Below are positions 14,120 through 22,882 of a stretch of 26,325 nt of DNA, in pieces. The position numbers and the translations under genes were made by a program. Source of the stretch: an uncultured Blautia sp. (GTDB lineage: Bacteria; Bacillota; Clostridia; Lachnospirales; Lachnospiraceae); NCBI GenBank assembly GCA_934394595.1, contig CAKRRX010000026.1:1-26325 (forward strand), given 5' to 3'. Numbering within the stretch: position 1 is the stretch's first letter; every line of letters starts with the position of its first letter. The notes beneath the pieces were generated by a model. That model did no database searches. It was not told the DNA's origin and saw only the letters and a program-made list of their open reading frames with translations.

Positions 14120-15517
14120 TTATTTTGCATATTTGCTTTTGATGTACTCATCGATACCACGGGCACCGGCTTTACCAGCTCCCATAGCAAGGATAACAGT
14201 TGCAGCACCTGTAACTGCATCTCCACCTGCATATACACCCTCTTTGGAGGTTTTTCCAAACTCTTCGTCAGCGATGATGCATTTTCTCTTGTTTACATCA
14301 AGGCCGATAGTTGTGGAAGAGATCAGTGGGTTCGGGCTTGTACCAAGGGACATGATAACAGTATCAACGTCGATGGTAAACTCAGAACCAGGAATCTCAA
14401 CAGGACGTCTTCTTCCGGAAGCATCCGGCTCGCCAAGCTCCATACGGATACATTTGATACCGGTTACCCAGTCTTTATCATCAGTAAGGATCTCAACAGG
14501 ATTGCAGAGAAGATCAAACTGTACGCCCTCTTCTTTAGCGTGATGAACTTCCTCTTTACGTGCAGGAAGCTCTGCCTCGGAACGACGGTAGATAATATGT
14601 ACCTCTGCGCCAAGACGAAGCGCGGTTCTAGCTGCGTCCATAGCAACGTTACCACCACCTACAACAGCAACTTTCTTGCCGTGTGCGATCGGGGTATCAT
14701 AATCCTCGCGGAATGCTTTCATAAGGTTGTTACGTGTCAGGTACTCGTTTGCGGAGAATACACCGTTTGCCTGCTCACCTGGAATTCCCATGAACATAGG
14801 AAGTCCGGCACCGGAACCGATAAATACAGCCTCGAATCCCTCATCTTTGAGAAGTTCGTCGATTGTTACAGATTTACCGATGATAACGTTGGTCTCGATC
14901 TTAACGCCCAGAGATTTTACATTCTCAACCTCTGCAGCAACTACTTTATCTTTTGGAAGACGGAATTCCGGAATACCGTAAACAAGAACACCACCTGCTT
15001 TGTGAAGAGCCTCGAAGATTGTTACATCGTAACCCATCTTTGCAAGATCTCCTGCACAGGTAAGTCCGGAAGGACCGGAACCGATCACAGCTACCTTGTG
15101 TCCGTTCTTCTGTGCTGCAGGAACTGGCTTGATGCCGTTCTCCTTCGCCCAGTCAGCAACGAAGCGCTCCAGCTTACCGATGGAAACAGCCTCGCCCTTC
15201 ATTCCACGGATACATTTACCCTCACACTGTGTCTCCTGAGGACATACACGTCCGCAGACAGCCGGAAGGGCACTTGACTCGCTGATGATCTGGTAAGCTT
15301 TCTCAAAATTTCCTTCTTTTACTTCATGGATGAAGCCTGGGATATTGATAGATACCGGGCATCCTTCCATACATTTTGCTTTCTTACAGCCAAGGCAGCG
15401 GTTAGCTTCTTCCATTGCCTCTTCTTTATTGTAACCAAGGCAAACCTCTTCAAAGTTAGTAGCACGTACCTCAGGAGCCTGCTCTCTAACTGGTACTTTC
15501 TTTAATACATCTGCCAT
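14120..15517 (-). CDS. NfnB: NADPH-binding subunit of electron-bifurcating transhydrogenase (GltA-type flavoprotein)
   Basis: 465 residues. The N-terminal part carries eight cysteines for two [4Fe-4S] clusters (CLGCKKAKCMEGCP and CGRVCPQETQCEGKC). An FAD-binding Rossmann motif (VAVIGSGPSGLTCAGDLA) follows at about 142-170, and an NADP-binding motif (VAVVGGGNVAMDAARTALRLG) at about 283-305. The C-terminal FAD motif is GVYAGGDAVTGAATVILAMGAGK. Databases often label this family NADPH-dependent glutamate synthase small subunit, but the overlap with the NfnA gene and absence of a large glutamate synthase subunit favour NfnAB, which couples ferredoxin, NADH and NADPH by flavin-based bifurcation. 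Start ATG overlaps the NfnA stop by one base (TAATG), with GGAGGTGA inside nfnA, so translation is coupled and equimolar. Confidence 0.88.
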   Translation of the reverse strand: MADVLKKVPVREQAPEVRATNFEEVCLGYNKEEAMEEANRCLGCKKAKCMEGCPVSINIPGFIHEVKEGNFEKAYQIISESSALPAVCGRVCPQETQCEGKCIRGMKGEAVSIGKLERFVADWAKENGIKPVPAAQKNGHKVAVIGSGPSGLTCAGDLAKMGYDVTIFEALHKAGGVLVYGIPEFRLPKDKVVAAEVENVKSLGVKIETNVIIGKSVTIDELLKDEGFEAVFIGSGAGLPMFMGIPGEQANGVFSANEYLTRNNLMKAFREDYDTPIAHGKKVAVVGGGNVAMDAARTALRLGAEVHIIYRRSEAELPARKEEVHHAKEEGVQFDLLCNPVEILTDDKDWVTGIKCIRMELGEPDASGRRRPVEIPGSEFTIDVDTVIMSLGTSPNPLISSTTIGLDVNKRKCIIADEEFGKTSKEGVYAGGDAVTGAATVILAMGAGKAGARGIDEYIKSKYAK

Positions 15518-16404
15518 TATTTGTCACCTCCACAATGTCCGCATCCGCCGTGATGGGTATCGCCTTCCTGAAGCTTCAGAAGAGCACGTCCCTCTTCGGT
15601 CTTATACATCTGCTGTCTCTTCATGGCAAGGTCGAAATCAACTTTATGTCCATCAAATTCCGGTCCGTCTACGCAGGCAAATTTCACTTCGCCGCCAACC
15701 ATTAAACGACAGGCTCCGCACATACCGGTTCCGTCTACCATGATCGGGTTCATGCTGACAACTGTAGGAATGTTCAGTTCTTTTGTTAACAGGCAGACAA
15801 ATTTCATCATGATCATCGGTCCGATTGCAACGCAGAGATCATACTCTTTGCCCTGGTTCTGCACAAGGTCACGAAGTACATCTGTACCCATACCTTTACG
15901 TACATAAGAACCATCATCTGTAGTAACATACAGATTACATACTTCTTTCATCTTGTCCTCAAGAATAAGGAGATCCTTTGTCTTGGCACCAACGATCGCA
16001 TCAGCGGTAATGCCATGCTCGTGAAGCCATTTCACCTGAGGATATACAGGAGCTGTACCAACACCACCTGCTACGAAAACGATTTTTTTCTTCTTAAGCT
16101 CTTCGAGATCCTCATGGCAAAGCTCAGATGGCTGTCCCAGAGGTCCAACAAAATCTTCGAAATAATCGCCTGCTTTCAGCTGGGCCATTCTGGTTGTTGA
16201 AGCACCAGCCGGCTGGAAAACGATTGTTACAGTACCTTTCTCTGCATCATAATCGCAGATTGTAAGCGGAATTCTCTCTCCTACTTCGTCCATCTTCACG
16301 ATGACGAACTGGCCAGGCAGACAATGCTTAGCCACACGAGGAGCTTCCACATCCATAAGAAAAACATTTGCAGAAAGTTTCTCTGCGTTGAGTATCTTAT
16401 ACAT
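15517..16404 (-). CDS. NfnA: ferredoxin:NADP reductase-like subunit (sulfide/dihydroorotate dehydrogenase-type FAD/NAD-binding protein)
   Basis: 295 residues. An N-terminal FAD-binding beta barrel (about 1-100) has RIPLTICDYD. An NAD-binding Rossmann part contains VFVAGGVGTAPVYPQ. The C-terminal region has the [2Fe-2S] cysteines in DGTGMCGACRLMVGG and FACVDGPEFDGH. It ends in a Gly/Cys/His-rich tail (HHGGCGHCGGDK), which adds a possible extra metal site. In the Nfn complex this subunit binds NADH and passes electrons between NADH, the 2Fe-2S cluster and NfnB. GGAGGGA lies just upstream of ATG 16402-16404. It is first in a two-gene operon with a promoter at 16525-16553. Confidence 0.88.
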   Translation of the reverse strand: MYKILNAEKLSANVFLMDVEAPRVAKHCLPGQFVIVKMDEVGERIPLTICDYDAEKGTVTIVFQPAGASTTRMAQLKAGDYFEDFVGPLGQPSELCHEDLEELKKKKIVFVAGGVGTAPVYPQVKWLHEHGITADAIVGAKTKDLLILEDKMKEVCNLYVTTDDGSYVRKGMGTDVLRDLVQNQGKEYDLCVAIGPMIMMKFVCLLTKELNIPTVVSMNPIMVDGTGMCGACRLMVGGEVKFACVDGPEFDGHKVDFDLAMKRQQMYKTEEGRALLKLQEGDTHHGGCGHCGGDK

Positions 16405-16524
16405 AGTTCCCTCCTGAAGTACTATATTTGTTGCTGCTCACTCCGCGGGCAGTAACCTATATTTAACCGTCACTTCATGTATATGTCCGCTGTATGGACA
16501 CTTGTGTCGGTCATATCCTATAAC
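16405..16524 (-). promoter_or_regulatory. 5' leader of nfnAB with overlapping inverted repeats
   Basis: About 115 bases from the predicted start to ATG. Two inverted repeats overlap: TGTCC-(7)-GGACA at 16484-16500 and GACAC-TT-GTGTC at 16497-16508. They could be operators or small leader hairpins. I found no Rex consensus (TTGTTAA-N6-TTAACAA) here. Confidence 0.4.
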
Positions 16525-16553
16525 ACTATAGCACAAAAAAGTGGGTTAGTAAA
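16525..16553 (-). promoter_or_regulatory. Promoter of nfnA-nfnB
   Basis: Minus strand: -35 TTTACT (16548-16553; 4 of 6 match), 17-base spacer, -10 TATAGT (16525-16530; 5 of 6). Predicted start near 16518. Confidence 0.6.
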
Positions 16554-16602
16554 ATAAAATTCTCCTGTTTTTCTTATATTTTTTCCAAAAATGTATATAT
16601 TT

Positions 16603-17313
16603 TTATTTTTCAGTGGTTTTCCTTTTCCCTTCGCCGATTAATTCATATAATTTTCCAAGGGCTTCCTTCATTCCGCCAACTTCATCGATCAGACCTTCTT
16701 TAACTGCTTCCGGTCCTTCCAGCATAGTTCCCACATCTTTCACCAACTGTGTGGTATCCAGCATCAGCGCCTCCAGCCTATCCTGGGAGATATGGGAATG
16801 GTTGGAAATAAAGGTGGTGATCCGGTCCTGGATTTTCTCCATGTTGCGATAGGACTGGGCCACTCCGATAAACATTCCATTTGTGCGTACCGGATGGATT
16901 ACCATAGTAGCGCTTGGAACTACGAAAGAATAATCTGCGGAAACCGCCATAGGTACGCCGATGGAGTGACCGCCGCCAAGTACCAGGGAAACGGTGGGCA
17001 CGCTTAAAGAGGCAATCATTTCCGCAATCGCAAGACCTGCTTCCACATCACCGCCTACCGTATTTAATAAAACAAGAAGCCCGTCAACCGACTCATCATC
17101 CTCGATCATGGCAAGTTTTGGCAAAACATGCTCGTATTTGGTTGTTTTGCTGTGGGATGGAGCAGATTCGTGGCCTTCCACTTCACCAATGATCGTCAGA
17201 AGCTCTACCTTATATTTATTGGGATTCTCATTTAAAGTGATCTGTCCCATGTCGCGGATCTGCTTATTTTGCTGTTCTTCTTTTTCTATGTTTTCTTTTG
17301 TTTGCTCATCCAT
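16603..17313 (-). CDS. ClpP-like serine protease, TepA type
   Basis: 236 residues from ATG 17311-17313, chosen because GGAGG sits 8 bases upstream; an earlier in-frame ATG at 17355 precedes the hairpin and has no ribosome binding site. ClpP/crotonase fold: SVDGLLVLLNTVGGDVEAGLAIAEMI, nucleophile serine S117 in GGGHSIG, and histidine H140 in MVIHPVRT. The N-terminal region (1-35) is charged and lacks a signal peptide. In Bacillus the homologue (YmfB/TepA) sits beside spoIIIE and has been linked to protein translocation or spore outgrowth; here it follows yebC and is 5 kb from ftsK. It is last in the CNNM-yebC-tepA run. Expression is probably modified by the SD-masking hairpin directly in front of it. 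Confidence 0.85.
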   Translation of the reverse strand: MDEQTKENIEKEEQQNKQIRDMGQITLNENPNKYKVELLTIIGEVEGHESAPSHSKTTKYEHVLPKLAMIEDDESVDGLLVLLNTVGGDVEAGLAIAEMIASLSVPTVSLVLGGGHSIGVPMAVSADYSFVVPSATMVIHPVRTNGMFIGVAQSYRNMEKIQDRITTFISNHSHISQDRLEALMLDTTQLVKDVGTMLEGPEAVKEGLIDEVGGMKEALGKLYELIGEGKRKTTEK

Positions 17314-17317
17314 AAAA

Positions 17318-17347
17318 AATACCTCCACACAATCGTATGGAGGTATT
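17318..17347 (-). promoter_or_regulatory. Hairpin masking the ribosome binding site of the ClpP-like gene
   Basis: On the minus strand a perfect 10-bp inverted repeat, AATACCTCCA (17338-17347) and TGGAGGTATT (17318-17327), with a 10-nt loop. The 3' arm contains the GGAGG Shine-Dalgarno and is followed by TTTT (six Ts counting the arm) then ATG. It can hide the ribosome binding site and is also shaped like an intrinsic terminator for yebC. Confidence 0.75.
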
Positions 17348-17398
17348 ATCTGCAAATCTTATAAAATTATTCTTTAGAGATTCCTGGCAAAGAGGAAA

Positions 17399-18127
17399 TT
17401 ATTCGTCCCAGTTATGCCATACATCTGTTACATCGTCATCGTCATCCAGAAGGTCAAGAATTCTCTGGATATCCTTAAGAGCCTTCTCATCTGTCAGCTC
17501 TACAGTGGTCTGTGGGATCATGGCAACCTGTGCCTCAAGAAGTGGAACCCCCGCTGCCTCAAGCGCCTCACGTACTGCGCTGAAATCATCTGGAGCTGTG
17601 AGAACCTCATAGCTGTCCTCTTCCTCGTTGAAATCCTCAGCACCTGCATCAAGAGCAGTCATCATCAGCTCATCTGCATCCATCTCACACTCTTCTTTGT
17701 CAATGATGATCTGACCCTTCTGGTCGAACATGTAGGATACACAGCCCTGTGTACCAATGCTTCCATTTCCCTTGGAAAATGCATTTCTTACATTGCTGGC
17801 TGTACGGTTCTTATTGTCTGTAAGAGTCTCTACGATGATTGCCACACCATTTGGGCCATATCCTTCGTATACAGCTTTTTCGTAGCTGTCCGCAGAGTCT
17901 GCTCCAGCTGCCTTTTTGATACCACGCTCGATAGTATCGTTTGGCATGTTATTTGCTTTTGCTTTTGCAATAACGTCACGAAGCTTTCCATTGTTGCTTG
18001 GATCCGGTCCACCAGCCTTTACAGCCATTACGATCTCACGACCGATAATAGTAAAGATCTTACCCTTTTTCGCATCATTTTTTTCTTTCTTATGCTTTAT
18101 GTTTGCGAATTTTGAATGTCCTGACAT
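17399..18127 (-). CDS. yebC: YebC/PmpR-family protein (translation-associated, formerly called transcriptional regulator)
   Basis: 242 residues, the usual length. N-terminal [23 protein letters not shown] is the invariant family start (HSKWxxIKHxKxxxDAxRGK). Further conserved blocks are [44 protein letters not shown] and [14 protein letters not shown]. The very acidic C-terminus ([17 protein letters not shown]) is typical. The family was first described as DNA-binding regulators; recent work has tied YebC to ribosome function on proline-rich stretches. ATG 18125-18127 lies inside the last codons of the upstream CNNM gene (31-base overlap), with AAGGAG upstream. The ClpP-like gene follows after 85 bases. 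Confidence 0.95.
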   Translation of the reverse strand: MSGHSKFANIKHKKEKNDAKKGKIFTIIGREIVMAVKAGGPDPSNNGKLRDVIAKAKANNMPNDTIERGIKKAAGADSADSYEKAVYEGYGPNGVAIIVETLTDNKNRTASNVRNAFSKGNGSIGTQGCVSYMFDQKGQIIIDKEECEMDADELMMTALDAGAEDFNEEEDSYEVLTAPDDFSAVREALEAAGVPLLEAQVAMIPQTTVELTDEKALKDIQRILDLLDDDDDVTDVWHNWDE

Positions 18128-19455
18128 TTCTTTTCTTCTCCTTTTGTTGTATCTTTTTTTATCTTTTCGGCCCGCACCTTTCCAATGGTCTTATGACCAA
18201 GGGACAGGATTCTGAAGCGGTAACCGTTTACCACGATTTCTTTATCCAGATCTGCTTCTGTGGGGATATGCCCCAATACATCTGTAAGATATCCATTTAA
18301 GGTTTCAAATTCCACCTTGCCAAAATCAATGCCCAATTCTTCTGACACGTCTTCCAGATAAGCAAAGCCGTCTATGATCACGCTGTTGTCCTTCTGAGTC
18401 CGGAAAGTATTCTCATCCTCATCATACTCATCCAGGATATCTCCCACAATTTCCTCCAGGATATCCTCCATGGAAACAATTCCCGAAGTCTGGCCATATT
18501 CATCTACTACCACAGCCATGTGGATCTTCTTCATCTGCATAGTGCCAAAGAGATCACTGATTCCCCTGGTCTCCGGAATAAACGCGGCCTCCCGGATCAG
18601 TCCCGGAAGATCCTTAAGAGGCTTAAACTTCGCCCAGGAGTTTCTGGTAAGGAATTTCAATGCATCTTTATAATGAATGATTCCCACAATATTGTCAATG
18701 GTTTCCTTATAGACCGGATATCTGGAATTCCCCTCTTCCAGCATGGTATCCACAATGGTCTGCAGATTCTCTTCCTGATCAAAGGCGATCACATTCTTGC
18801 GGTGTGTCATGATATCCTTGGCTTCTGTGTCATTGAACTCCATGATGTTCTGGATCATTTCCGCTTCATTTTCCTCAATAACACCCTGTTCATGAGCCTC
18901 ATCTACTATGGAAATGATCTCTTCCTCTGTCACCGGCTCCTCTGCCTGATCAAAGGCCACACCAAAGGGCCTCGCAGCAAGCTTGGCTATGAATGTGACA
19001 CAAATTGTAAAAGGATACAGAATTTTGATAAAAAAGCTGACCACGCCCAGATAGCGGTATGCATACCTTTCCGGATGATACGTACCGATTCTTCTGAATG
19101 TAAGAATTCCCAGAGCTGCAAGCAGGATCACCAGCAGTGCAAGCACCAGTATCAGTGCTGCCAGATGCTTTATGTATGGGTGAAAGGTATTGGTTGCCCA
19201 CGGAACGATAAATGCACCGAAGCTTACCCCGGAAGCCATAACGATCAGCGGAATCGCATTGACAAAACTCACAGGATCATTGATCAGGGATAAAAGCCGC
19301 ACTGACTTCTTATCTCCATCCTGAGCCCGTTTCTCAACTTCGCTTCCGCTCAAATTGTGGACTGCAGCTGAAAATCCATAGAAAATACCATTCAGCCACA
19401 GAAGCAATAACAGGATCACACAGCCCGCAAGGGGCAAACGACTGCCATCTTCCAT
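18097..19455 (-). CDS. Hemolysin-family membrane protein (CNNM/DUF21 domain, CBS pair, CorC_HlyC domain)
   Basis: 452 residues from ATG 19453-19455, which follows AGGG and GGAGGA; an upstream ATG at 19566 lies in the promoter. The N-terminal DUF21/CNNM membrane domain has about four hydrophobic segments ([69 protein letters not shown]). An acidic helical linker [26 protein letters not shown] leads into two CBS domains ([12 protein letters not shown]..., then [28 protein letters not shown]) that bind adenine nucleotides. The C-terminal CorC_HlyC domain ends at about 435. Relatives export or regulate magnesium; transport in this organism is inferred, and a true hemolysin role is not. The gene overlaps yebC by 31 bases and has a near-consensus promoter. 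Confidence 0.92.
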   Translation of the reverse strand: MEDGSRLPLAGCVILLLLLWLNGIFYGFSAAVHNLSGSEVEKRAQDGDKKSVRLLSLINDPVSFVNAIPLIVMASGVSFGAFIVPWATNTFHPYIKHLAALILVLALLVILLAALGILTFRRIGTYHPERYAYRYLGVVSFFIKILYPFTICVTFIAKLAARPFGVAFDQAEEPVTEEEIISIVDEAHEQGVIEENEAEMIQNIMEFNDTEAKDIMTHRKNVIAFDQEENLQTIVDTMLEEGNSRYPVYKETIDNIVGIIHYKDALKFLTRNSWAKFKPLKDLPGLIREAAFIPETRGISDLFGTMQMKKIHMAVVVDEYGQTSGIVSMEDILEEIVGDILDEYDEDENTFRTQKDNSVIIDGFAYLEDVSEELGIDFGKVEFETLNGYLTDVLGHIPTEADLDKEIVVNGYRFRILSLGHKTIGKVRAEKIKKDTTKGEEKKCQDIQNSQT

Positions 19456-19537
19456 AAAAAATACCCTATTCCTCCATTGAACACAATCTGCCTGTAAAAA
19501 CAGTTTATCTGCGATATAAAACCGCTGAGTCTTAACA

Positions 19538-19566
19538 ACTATATCACTAAAGTTTCTTTTCGTCAA
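19538..19566 (-). promoter_or_regulatory. Promoter of the CNNM-yebC-tepA genes
   Basis: Minus strand: -35 TTGACG (19561-19566; 5 of 6), 17-base spacer, -10 TATAGT (19538-19543; 5 of 6). Predicted leader about 75 bases. Confidence 0.75.
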
Positions 19567-19608
19567 GAATTCCTTCAGTCCGTCAAAGGAGCTTTACGGC
19601 AGGGGGCC

Positions 19609-19956
19609 TCAGAAAGTCAGCTCCAGGCTGATTTCCAGCGCATGGTTTACTTTGTCCAGCATAGCACTGTCCAGATGACAGACTTTATCTTTCAGCCTTC
19701 TTTTATCAATGGTGCGAAGCTGTTCCAGAAGGATTACGGAATCTTTCTCGATCCCATAAGCTGACGCATCAATTTCTATGTGAGTAGGCAATTTTGCCTT
19801 GTTCATCTTGGATGTGATGGCTGCGCAGATCACAGTTGGACTATGTCTGTTTCCCACATCATTCTGAATAATAAGTACCGGACGGATTCCCCCCTGTTCA
19901 CTCCCTACTACAGGGCGAAGGTCTGCATAAAAAATATCCCCTCTTTTAATTACCAC
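19609..19956 (-). CDS. mazF: MazF/NdoA (PemK family) mRNA interferase toxin
   Basis: 115 residues from GTG 19954-19956. This start gives [13 protein letters not shown], matching the MIVKRGD start of Bacillus NdoA, and places the two key residues at R25 and T48, the same numbers as in Bacillus MazF. The GTG three codons earlier (19963-19965) directly abuts GGAGT and is too close. Conserved: [52 protein letters not shown]. It cleaves single-stranded mRNA at short U-rich sites. In Bacillus the order is alr-ndoAI-ndoA; here the 110 bases between alr and mazF leave no room for the antitoxin gene. The toxin reads as intact. Confidence 0.93.
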   Translation of the reverse strand: MVIKRGDIFYADLRPVVGSEQGGIRPVLIIQNDVGNRHSPTVICAAITSKMNKAKLPTHIEIDASAYGIEKDSVILLEQLRTIDKRRLKDKVCHLDSAMLDKVNHALEISLELTF

Positions 19957-20066
19957 ACAATTCACACTCCGTTTTACTTTAACTTTTCACTTTCTGAAAA
20001 CAAGTATTTCCACTTTTTTTCCTGTGTATACATGCGTGGTATTTTTCTGCCCTGTTTTTCGCCAGG

Positions 20067-21233
20067 TCAGTCAAAAAAGCTTAGTTCTTCCTGCTCTTTG
20101 CCATCCTTCAGATAAATTCTCGGAACACGTTTGTTGATATCGCATACAAATTCATAGGAAAATCTCCCTGACAGATCTCCAAGTGTATCAGCACTGATAA
20201 ATTCATCCCCATCTCTTCCAAGTAGGGTCACTTCATCCCCTGCTTTCACATCGGAGATCTCTGTCACATCTACCATAAACTGATCCATACAGACTCTGCC
20301 GCAGATAGGGGCCTTTTTTCCATGGATCAGCACCCAGCCTTTGCCTGACAGCTGTCTTGGGTAGCCATCTGCATAGCCCACGGGAATGGTTGCCATTCTG
20401 GTGGGGCGGCTGGTGACAAAGGTACCTCCATAGCTTACCTCTGTATCCGGCTGCACATCTTTTACATAGGATACATGGCTTTTCAGTTCCATAACCGGCT
20501 TCAGCTTCACAATATCCTTTTCCACTTCATCCGAAGGGTAGATTCCATAAATTGTAATTCCCGCACGAACCATATCCATATTTGCTTCTGGAACACGGAT
20601 GATTCCCGCACTGTTAGAACAGTGATGAAGAGGGATGTGGATTCCGTTCTTTTCCAGAAGCTCCGCAAAGTCAAGGTAGCGTTTCAGCTGTACCATGGCC
20701 GGAGAGCGGTCATACTCATCAGCTCTTGCAAAATGGGTAAACAGCCCCTCGATCCGGACATCTGACAGTTCGTAAATACAACGGATCTCTTCTAAGCATT
20801 CTTTGTCATCCTTAAATCCAATCCTTGTCATTCCGGTATCAACTGCCAGATGAATCAGCCCTTTTTTGCCTTTTTTCTTTGCTGCCTCATCAAATTTTCT
20901 GGCAGTTTCGTAATCACAGACAGCCATTCGGATTTCATTTTCCACCAGTTTCTCATAGTACTCTTCAAAAACAAGGCCAATGACCAACACTGGTTTGCGG
21001 ATCCCGGCTCTTCGCAGCTGCAATGCTTCCTGTGCAGTGGCTGTGGCAAATCCCCAGATATAATCATATTCCTGGATCATTCTTGCAATGGGAACTGCCC
21101 CATGGCCGTAGGCATCTGCTTTGATCACCGCAACGATCTTGGTTCCCTCTTTTATATTCTTTTTCATCTGTTCAAAGTTGTATTCCACTGCATCCAGGGA
21201 AATAAGTGCCTTGACTCTGCTATATTTTTCCAT
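20067..21233 (-). CDS. alr: Alanine racemase
   Basis: 388 residues from ATG 21231-21233, preferred because GAGGAG sits 6 bases upstream; the ATG at 21257 has no such site. PLP lysine K38 lies in AVIKADAYGHGA, the family signature. LFTHFARADEYD and HHCSNSAGIIRVPEANMDMVRAGITIYGIYP are barrel motifs, and the catalytic tyrosine belongs to the C-terminal domain (VSYGGTFVTSRPTRMATIPVGYADGYPR). CGRVCMDQFMVDVT completes the active site. It makes D-alanine for peptidoglycan. It starts 24 bases after the nnr stop and is followed by mazF, so it is the third of four genes in a probable operon. Confidence 0.96.
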   Translation of the reverse strand: MEKYSRVKALISLDAVEYNFEQMKKNIKEGTKIVAVIKADAYGHGAVPIARMIQEYDYIWGFATATAQEALQLRRAGIRKPVLVIGLVFEEYYEKLVENEIRMAVCDYETARKFDEAAKKKGKKGLIHLAVDTGMTRIGFKDDKECLEEIRCIYELSDVRIEGLFTHFARADEYDRSPAMVQLKRYLDFAELLEKNGIHIPLHHCSNSAGIIRVPEANMDMVRAGITIYGIYPSDEVEKDIVKLKPVMELKSHVSYVKDVQPDTEVSYGGTFVTSRPTRMATIPVGYADGYPRQLSGKGWVLIHGKKAPICGRVCMDQFMVDVTEISDVKAGDEVTLLGRDGDEFISADTLGDLSGRFSYEFVCDINKRVPRIYLKDGKEQEELSFFD

Positions 21234-21257
21234 CCTGTTCTCCTCATTTCGAATCAT

Positions 21258-22778
21258 TTATCTTTCTGAAAGCTTCAGCACACCTGGGATTTCCCCCAGC
21301 ATGCTTCTTGCTGTCATTCCATGGCTTCCTGTATGCTCTGCTGCAAAATCTCCGCTTCGGCCGTGAAGGTAAACTGCCATGGCCGCCTTATAAGCCAGTT
21401 CTGTCTTATCTTCTTCAGACAGATACATGCACAAAGCAGCCGCTATCAGACCAGACAACACATCACCGCTTCCCGCAGTAGCCATTCCCGAATTCCCGCA
21501 AAGATTGAGGTATATTTTCTCATTGTGATCTGCAATCACAGTGCAGGCATCTTTCAATACACAAACCGCACCGGTTTCCCCTGCATATTTTACAGCATAA
21601 AAAACGGGATCTTTTTTTAGGTCAGAGATCTGTATTCCTGTTAGGCGGCTCATCTCCCCAATGTGAGGTGTCAGCACCGTATTTTCATCAATATATTCTA
21701 ACCATCCGGGATGCGCAGCCAGAAGATTCAATCCGTCTGCATCCAAAACAATGGGTTTTCCTTTCTTATGTCCATTTTGCAAAAACCATAACATCCGCTC
21801 TGTACTTAATGCATTGGTTCCAAGACCGGGTCCGATCACCAGTACGTCACACCAGTCCAGATTTTTTTCATTTTCCTGCTGGTTAAATTCACAGGTCAGC
21901 ATAGCTTCTGGCAGCAAAGTCTGAAGAGGAATGCGGTTCTCATCCACAGTCTGAAGCTTCACCATTCCCGTCCCTGCATAAAGGGCCGCTGCTGCGCATA
22001 AATATGCTGCTCCGCACATTCCCTTTGATCCAGCCACAAAAAGGACCTTTCCAAAGGTTCCCTTATTTCCATCGGAAGCTCTTTGGGGAAGCTGTGCAAG
22101 ATCCCTTTCTTCTACATACCAGGCTGCATTTGCGGCAAGCTCTCTTCCCTTTGCATCCTTGTCATAGATCCCGATATCTGCAGTCACCACTTTTCCTGCA
22201 TATTTTCTGCCAGGATAAAGGCACAACCCTCTTTTGATGTAGGCAAATGTCACCGTAAGGTCTGCCATAAATGCGGTTCCAAGAAGCTCTCCTGTGTCCC
22301 CGCTGATACCGGAAGGAATATCCACTGCCACTTTAAAAGCTTTTGCGTCATTCATCTGCCGAATCAGCTCTGCATAATGTCCCCCAACCGGTCTGGACAG
22401 GCCTACGCCGAAAATTGCATCTACTATAACAGTATATTCATCCCATACAGGGTTATTCGTCACAGAAATCTGGTAACATTTTACGCTTTCCAGCTGTCTG
22501 GCTGTCTCTGGTGTCATTTTTTTGGGATCTCCTGCCAGATAAATATCGGTATTTATCCCCTGAAGCTGCAAAAGCCTTGCAATGGCCAGCCCGTCCCCGC
22601 CGTTATTTCCGCTTCCACATACCACCAGTACCCGGGGATACTCTCCTGGAAGCTCCCGAATCTGATCTGCCACTGCCAGCGCAGCACGCTCCATCAACAC
22701 AGCAGATGGAATATGCATGCCGCATATGGTATTTTCGTCAAGAGCTTTCATCTGATTGCAGGTGAGGATTTTCTTCAT
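21258..22778 (-). CDS. nnr: Bifunctional NAD(P)H-hydrate epimerase / ADP-dependent dehydratase (Nnr)
   Basis: 506 residues with both halves. The N-terminal epimerase (about 1-210) has VVCGSGNNGGDGLAIARLL and FKVAVDIPSGISGDTGE. The C-terminal ribokinase-like dehydratase (about 220-500) has FVAGSKGMCGAAYLCAAAAL, VIGPGLGT, LDADGLNLLA, VLTPHIGEMSRL and GNSGMATAGSGDVLSGLIAA. Together they convert damaged R- and S-NAD(P)HX back to NAD(P)H. The order nnr-alr is common in Firmicutes; acpS is not next to it here. Downstream of rex, it puts NADH sensing and NAD(P)H repair side by side. Start ATG 22776-22778 with AAAGGGG upstream. Confidence 0.95.
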   Translation of the reverse strand: MKKILTCNQMKALDENTICGMHIPSAVLMERAALAVADQIRELPGEYPRVLVVCGSGNNGGDGLAIARLLQLQGINTDIYLAGDPKKMTPETARQLESVKCYQISVTNNPVWDEYTVIVDAIFGVGLSRPVGGHYAELIRQMNDAKAFKVAVDIPSGISGDTGELLGTAFMADLTVTFAYIKRGLCLYPGRKYAGKVVTADIGIYDKDAKGRELAANAAWYVEERDLAQLPQRASDGNKGTFGKVLFVAGSKGMCGAAYLCAAAALYAGTGMVKLQTVDENRIPLQTLLPEAMLTCEFNQQENEKNLDWCDVLVIGPGLGTNALSTERMLWFLQNGHKKGKPIVLDADGLNLLAAHPGWLEYIDENTVLTPHIGEMSRLTGIQISDLKKDPVFYAVKYAGETGAVCVLKDACTVIADHNEKIYLNLCGNSGMATAGSGDVLSGLIAAALCMYLSEEDKTELAYKAAMAVYLHGRSGDFAAEHTGSHGMTARSMLGEIPGVLKLSER

Positions 22779-22826
22779 GATTACACCCCTTTATATCTGA
22801 TATCTTTTAACGCTTCATATGCAAAA

Positions 22827-22843
22827 AGACCGCCGCATGGTCT
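22827..22843 (-). terminator. Weak hairpin after rex
   Basis: AGACC (22827-22831) with GGTCT (22839-22843), 7-nt loop, followed on the minus strand by TTTT. The 5-bp stem is short, so partial readthrough into nnr is likely. Confidence 0.45.
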
Positions 22844-22882
22844 CCTTCTTTCCTCGAGACAGGCAGCAGTCCTCTTTGACTT

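Noticed and set aside
14540..15277. A 245-codon plus-strand open frame, and similar long frames at 18520-19293 and 17414-18115.
   Set aside because: All are antisense to clearly conserved genes (nfnB, the CNNM gene, yebC) and resemble no family.
17311..19465. Similar start contexts (GGTATTTTTTATGGA) at the CNNM and ClpP-like genes as a shared regulatory motif.
   Set aside because: A 15-base match in 26 kb can arise by chance, and only one of the two lies in a hairpin.
19527..19545. A Rex operator near the CNNM promoter.
   Set aside because: Only one half-site (TTGTTAA on the minus strand) is present; the second half at the expected spacing is missing.
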